A stretch of 7,528 bases of DNA from Flemingiibacterium sp964603455 (GTDB taxonomy: Bacteria > Bacillota > Clostridia > Oscillospirales > CAG-272), in the NCBI GenBank assembly GCA_964603455.1, contig CAZRVL010000093.1, positions 1 through 7,528 of the forward strand, given 5' to 3'. Shown one piece after another: positions 5,834 to 7,528 of this stretch; position 1 is the stretch's first letter, and each line of letters opens with the position of its first letter. The position numbers and the translations under genes were made by a program. Under the pieces are notes generated by a model. That model made no database searches and had not been told where the DNA came from. It saw only the letters and a program-made list of their open reading frames with translations.

Positions 5834-6759
5834 CGTTCTTTCTTTGGGGCGGGGTTTGGCTCCTTGTGTGGGGCTGTGTTGGGGCTGGGCGATTTATCGT
5901 TGGCAGGGTCACCGTTGCTTGGAGTGGTGGATTTGCTTGCTTTGGCAGGGTCACCGTTGCTTGGAGTGGTGGATTTGCTTGCTTTGGCAGGGTCACCGTT
6001 GCTTGGAGTGGTGGGTTCGCTTGCTTTGGCAGGTTCACCGTTGCTTGATGTGGCAGATTCGCCTGTGGCTACCGAGTCGCTGTTGTCGGCTTGGGTCGTA
6101 TTAGCGGTGCTGTTTGTGTCGGCGTTCTTGTCGGTTTGATCCGTTGTGGGTGCGTCTGCCTTGGCTTCGGCTGTGTTGGGGGAATCATTTTTTTTGCTTG
6201 TGTTGGTTTTGGCGGGCGGGGTTGGTTGGGCTGTGGGGTGTGGTGTGCGGGGGTCGATGAGGCGGGCGTGGATGGCACAGGCTAGGGTGTAGTGGAGGAT
6301 TTCGCGGACGTAGTGGTAGTAGGTGCTGGTGGATAGGTAGAGTTCGCGGCAGGTGATGTAGTATGGTTCGCCTTGGAATCGGCGGCGGATGATGTCGCGG
6401 CAGATGGCGTCGCAGCCTTGGCGGGTGGCAGTGAATACGTGGAGCCAGGTCTCTGGGAGGGGGATGGTTTCGTAGGTGGCGTGCCAGTCGAGGCGGATGC
6501 TGTCGAGGGGGCAGGCTCCTTGGATGGCGAGGTTGGCGGTGGGGTCGCTGATGAGGGCGTGGCCGCTGCCGTCTCCTCCGGTGGGGGTGGGTTGTGCGTG
6601 GTAGAGGTCGGGGTGATGGGCTTGGTGTACGGCGTCGGCGATGTCGGCTTCTTGGAGCCAGCGTCGTTCGATGAGGTTGAGGAGGGTGTTTTGGTGGGCG
6701 ATGCCGTGGGTGAGGGGTTTAGCGGGTTTTCGTTTTCGGGGGGAGTGGGCGATTCTCAT
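5830..6759 (-). CDS. RinA/ArpU-like late transcription activator with repetitive C-terminal tail, 309 aa
   Basis: Residues 20-168 resemble the ArpU/RinA family, small phage activators related to sigma region 4 that switch on late packaging and morphogenesis genes. The G-rich turn followed by SDPTANLAI (GGDGSGHALISDPTANLAI, 61-79) is a typical mark. So is the C-terminal helix-turn-helix, ITCRELYLSTSTYYHY (135-150), ending in a helix, VREILHYTLACAI. From about residue 172 the protein is low complexity (P, T, N, K, D), with three and a half 14-residue repeats (SNGDPAKASKSTTP-like, 239-287) and a basic end, APKKER. Family members usually end shortly after the HTH, so the tail of about 140 residues is unusual. 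The ATG at 6757-6759 has AGGAGG about nine bases upstream. The gene overlaps the upstream 52-residue gene by 41 bases and the downstream gene by up to 4. Activation of the local late operons is inferred. Confidence 0.75.
   Translation of the reverse strand: MRIAHSPRKRKPAKPLTHGIAHQNTLLNLIERRWLQEADIADAVHQAHHPDLYHAQPTPTGGDGSGHALISDPTANLAIQGACPLDSIRLDWHATYETIPLPETWLHVFTATRQGCDAICRDIIRRRFQGEPYYITCRELYLSTSTYYHYVREILHYTLACAIHARLIDPRTPHPTAQPTPPAKTNTSKKNDSPNTAEAKADAPTTDQTDKNADTNSTANTTQADNSDSVATGESATSSNGEPAKASEPTTPSNGDPAKASKSTTPSNGDPAKASKSTTPSNGDPANDKSPSPNTAPHKEPNPAPKKER
5902..6063 (-). repeat. 42-base in-frame tandem repeats in the regulator gene
   Basis: Near-identical copies begin at 5902, 5944, 5986 and 6028 (GGCAGGGTCACCGTTGCTTG on the plus strand). 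They encode SNGDPAKASKSTTP-type units. Copies at 5902 and 5944 are almost identical, which points to recent expansion. Confidence 0.95.
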
Positions 6760-6877
6760 AGGGTTCGACCTCCTTTTTGGCCCATTGCCATTCTCGCCAG
6801 ATGAGGTATGTGCCGAGTAGGGTGATGAGGGCGAAGTATGTTATGTATAGGGTCATGAGGATTTGTTGTTCTGTCAT
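6719..6877 (-). CDS. Small single-pass membrane protein, 52 aa
   Basis: A short gene beginning MTEQQILMTLYITYF and ending PPKTKTR. Residues 6-27 form one clear hydrophobic helix, followed by a WREWQWAKKEVE segment and a basic proline-rich tail, which predicts the C-terminus in the cytoplasm. The ATG at 6875-6877 has GGAG about seven bases upstream (in AAAGGAGCC), and the C-rich leader shared with the other cassettes lies just before it. The 3' end overlaps the regulator gene by 41 bases in another frame, and the regulator's ribosome binding site lies inside this gene. C/A-ending codon choice matches the regulator, which supports a real gene. It could be a holin-like, lysis-accessory or superinfection-type membrane peptide, but nothing in the sequence decides this and no function is assigned. 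Confidence 0.65.
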   Translation of the reverse strand: MTEQQILMTLYITYFALITLLGTYLIWREWQWAKKEVEPYENRPLPPKTKTR

Positions 6878-6892
6878 GGTGTGGCTCCTTTC

Positions 6893-6917
6893 TGTGGGGG
6901 ATGAGGGGGGAAGTAAG
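6893..6917 (-). promoter_or_regulatory. C-rich leader upstream of cassette 3
   Basis: The transcribed strand reads CTTACTTCCCCCCTCATCCC and continues CCACA, much like CTTACACTCCCCCTTGTCCC before the 109-residue gene. It lies just before the ribosome binding site of the 52-residue gene. The upstream hairpin part of the leader is not present here. Confidence 0.45.
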
Positions 6918-6948
6918 GGGGCAATGCTTCTTCATTCTCTATAGCTTA

Positions 6949-6979
6949 CTTGTCACGCTAACGCGAGGAACCGCTTGTG
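6949..6979 (-). repeat. Inner tandem arm upstream of cassette 3
   Basis: On the minus strand it contains GGTTCCTCGCGTTAGCGTGA followed by CAAGTAAGC. It has the same core as the cassette 1 arm with few changes, and points toward the 52-residue gene. Confidence 0.8.
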
Positions 6980-6988
6980 CTAGGTCAC

Positions 6989-7045
6989 TTCTTCTTCATT
7001 CTCATTACCTATCTTGGTGACGCTACCCGCGGGGAACCTCTTATC
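6989..7045 (-). repeat. Cassette 3 arm, right copy
   Basis: Read on the minus strand it gives GATAAGAGGTTCCCCGCG, then TAGCGTCACCAAGATAG and GAATGAAGAAG, matching 5307-5366. A second, more diverged arm follows inward at 6949-6979, so two arms stand in tandem upstream of the 52-residue gene. Confidence 0.85.
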
Positions 7046-7062
7046 GAAGGACATAGTCCTTC

Positions 7063-7528
7063 CCATTCTTATCTACTTTTGTAAGCAAAAGTAGCAAAAC
7101 TTTCGGGTTCTCCGTACGTCTCCGGAGTACTAGCTCGCTCCTACGCTACGTGTGGCTGCGAAACTCGCCTCTACGAGGCTCAAACATTCTCGCCAAAGCC
7201 ACTTCGCTCTATCGCATCGCGTACTGTACCTCCGACTCCCTAAGGAACCCGACCCCATTGAGGGAACGGAGAATGAAATAAAAGGACTGTAGGCAAGTAT
7301 TAGCCTTGCAATCATAAATCAGATTGCTTGTACAAGACTGCACAGCTATCAATTAGAGAGAATCTCTTTTTTTACCCTTATTCGTTCTCTGTGGGTTCGG
7401 GCGTTTTTGCAGTGATGCGGTAAGAATGTAGTGAAACCGTAGTGGAACGCTTTGCGTCAACATGTTTGAGCGGAGCGAGTTTTGACGCTGTGGAACGCAG
7501 GTGAACATACATTCTCGCAGAACGGAGA
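7063..7528 (+). repeat. Spacer element, copy B, cut by the window end
   Basis: Second copy of the element at 2751-3190, in the same orientation and the same position relative to a downstream cassette. It starts just outside the cassette 3 arm, includes the palindrome at 7073-7094, and runs off the window. The open frame at 7130-7315 on the other strand lies wholly within the repeat and is not supported as a gene. Confidence 0.85.
7454..7488. other. Hairpin with compensatory change between copies (copy B)
   Basis: Counterpart of the hairpin at 3142-3182, with a 7-base-pair stem (GCGTCAA/TTGACGC) and the near-identical loop TTTGAGCGGAGCGAG. Confidence 0.75.

Larger units (their letters stand above)
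6878..7528. repeat. Non-coding spacer upstream of cassette 3
   Basis: A stretch of 651 bases to the window end, with no supported gene. It holds the cassette 3 leader, two tandem arms and element copy B. Confidence 0.8.

Noticed and set aside
5902..6063. CRISPR-like regular repeats
   Set aside because: The 42-base units are contiguous with no spacers and keep the reading frame of the regulator gene.
7130..7315. Open frame of 61 residues on the minus strand in spacer element B
   Set aside because: It lies wholly within the repeat and has no ribosome binding site or recognisable domain.
7355..7373. Intrinsic terminator on the plus strand (AGAGA/TCTCT stem, then a T run)
   Set aside because: The stem is short and AT-rich, the copy A equivalent pairs poorly, and no plus-strand gene precedes it.

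Overview
The window is a stretch of tailed double-stranded DNA phage or prophage, with all six supported genes on the minus strand. Read in that direction (high to low coordinates) they are a 52-residue membrane protein, a RinA/ArpU-type late-gene activator candidate, a repeat-bearing protein in the usual small-terminase position, the large terminase subunit, a small beta-rich virion-type protein, and a podovirus-style portal protein. This is the normal regulator, terminase, portal order of a DNA-packaging module. The next expected genes (scaffold, major capsid) would lie beyond position 1. The host cannot be named from sequence. A GC-rich coding part and intergenic motifs of the AAACTCGC...CTCAAACAT type fit a proteobacterial host, but that rests on memory only.

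The odd part is the layout. The genes sit in three islands: cassette 1 (portal plus 109-residue protein, 224-2536), cassette 2 (large terminase alone, 3501-4943) and cassette 3 (52, 309 and 154 residues, 5369-6877). Long non-coding spacers separate them: 1-223, 2537-3500, 4944-5368 and 6878-7528. The spacers are built from repeated parts. A roughly 60-base arm with a core like GAGGTTCYYCGCGKTAGCG occurs at least eight times and always points into a cassette, so every cassette lies between inverted arms. The arms of cassette 1 are identical over 40 of 40 bases. Those of cassette 3 match each other better than they match the arms of other cassettes. Outside the arms are short perfect palindromes, and between those, in two spacers, is a 400-500 base structured element present in two diverged copies (from 2751 and from 7063). 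These copies show one-base indels that break reading frames, and at least one compensatory change in a hairpin.

The three cassettes also share leader features. Cassettes 1 and 2 carry a 32-base element (31 of 32 identical) just upstream of the ribosome binding site. All three have a C-rich leader on the transcribed strand and a good Shine-Dalgarno sequence, which suggests co-regulation as late operons. Codon choice is not uniform: the genes of cassettes 1 and 3 almost always end codons in C or A, while most of the large terminase gene uses all four bases. This points to a mosaic assembled from modules, with the spacer repeats as the likely joints.
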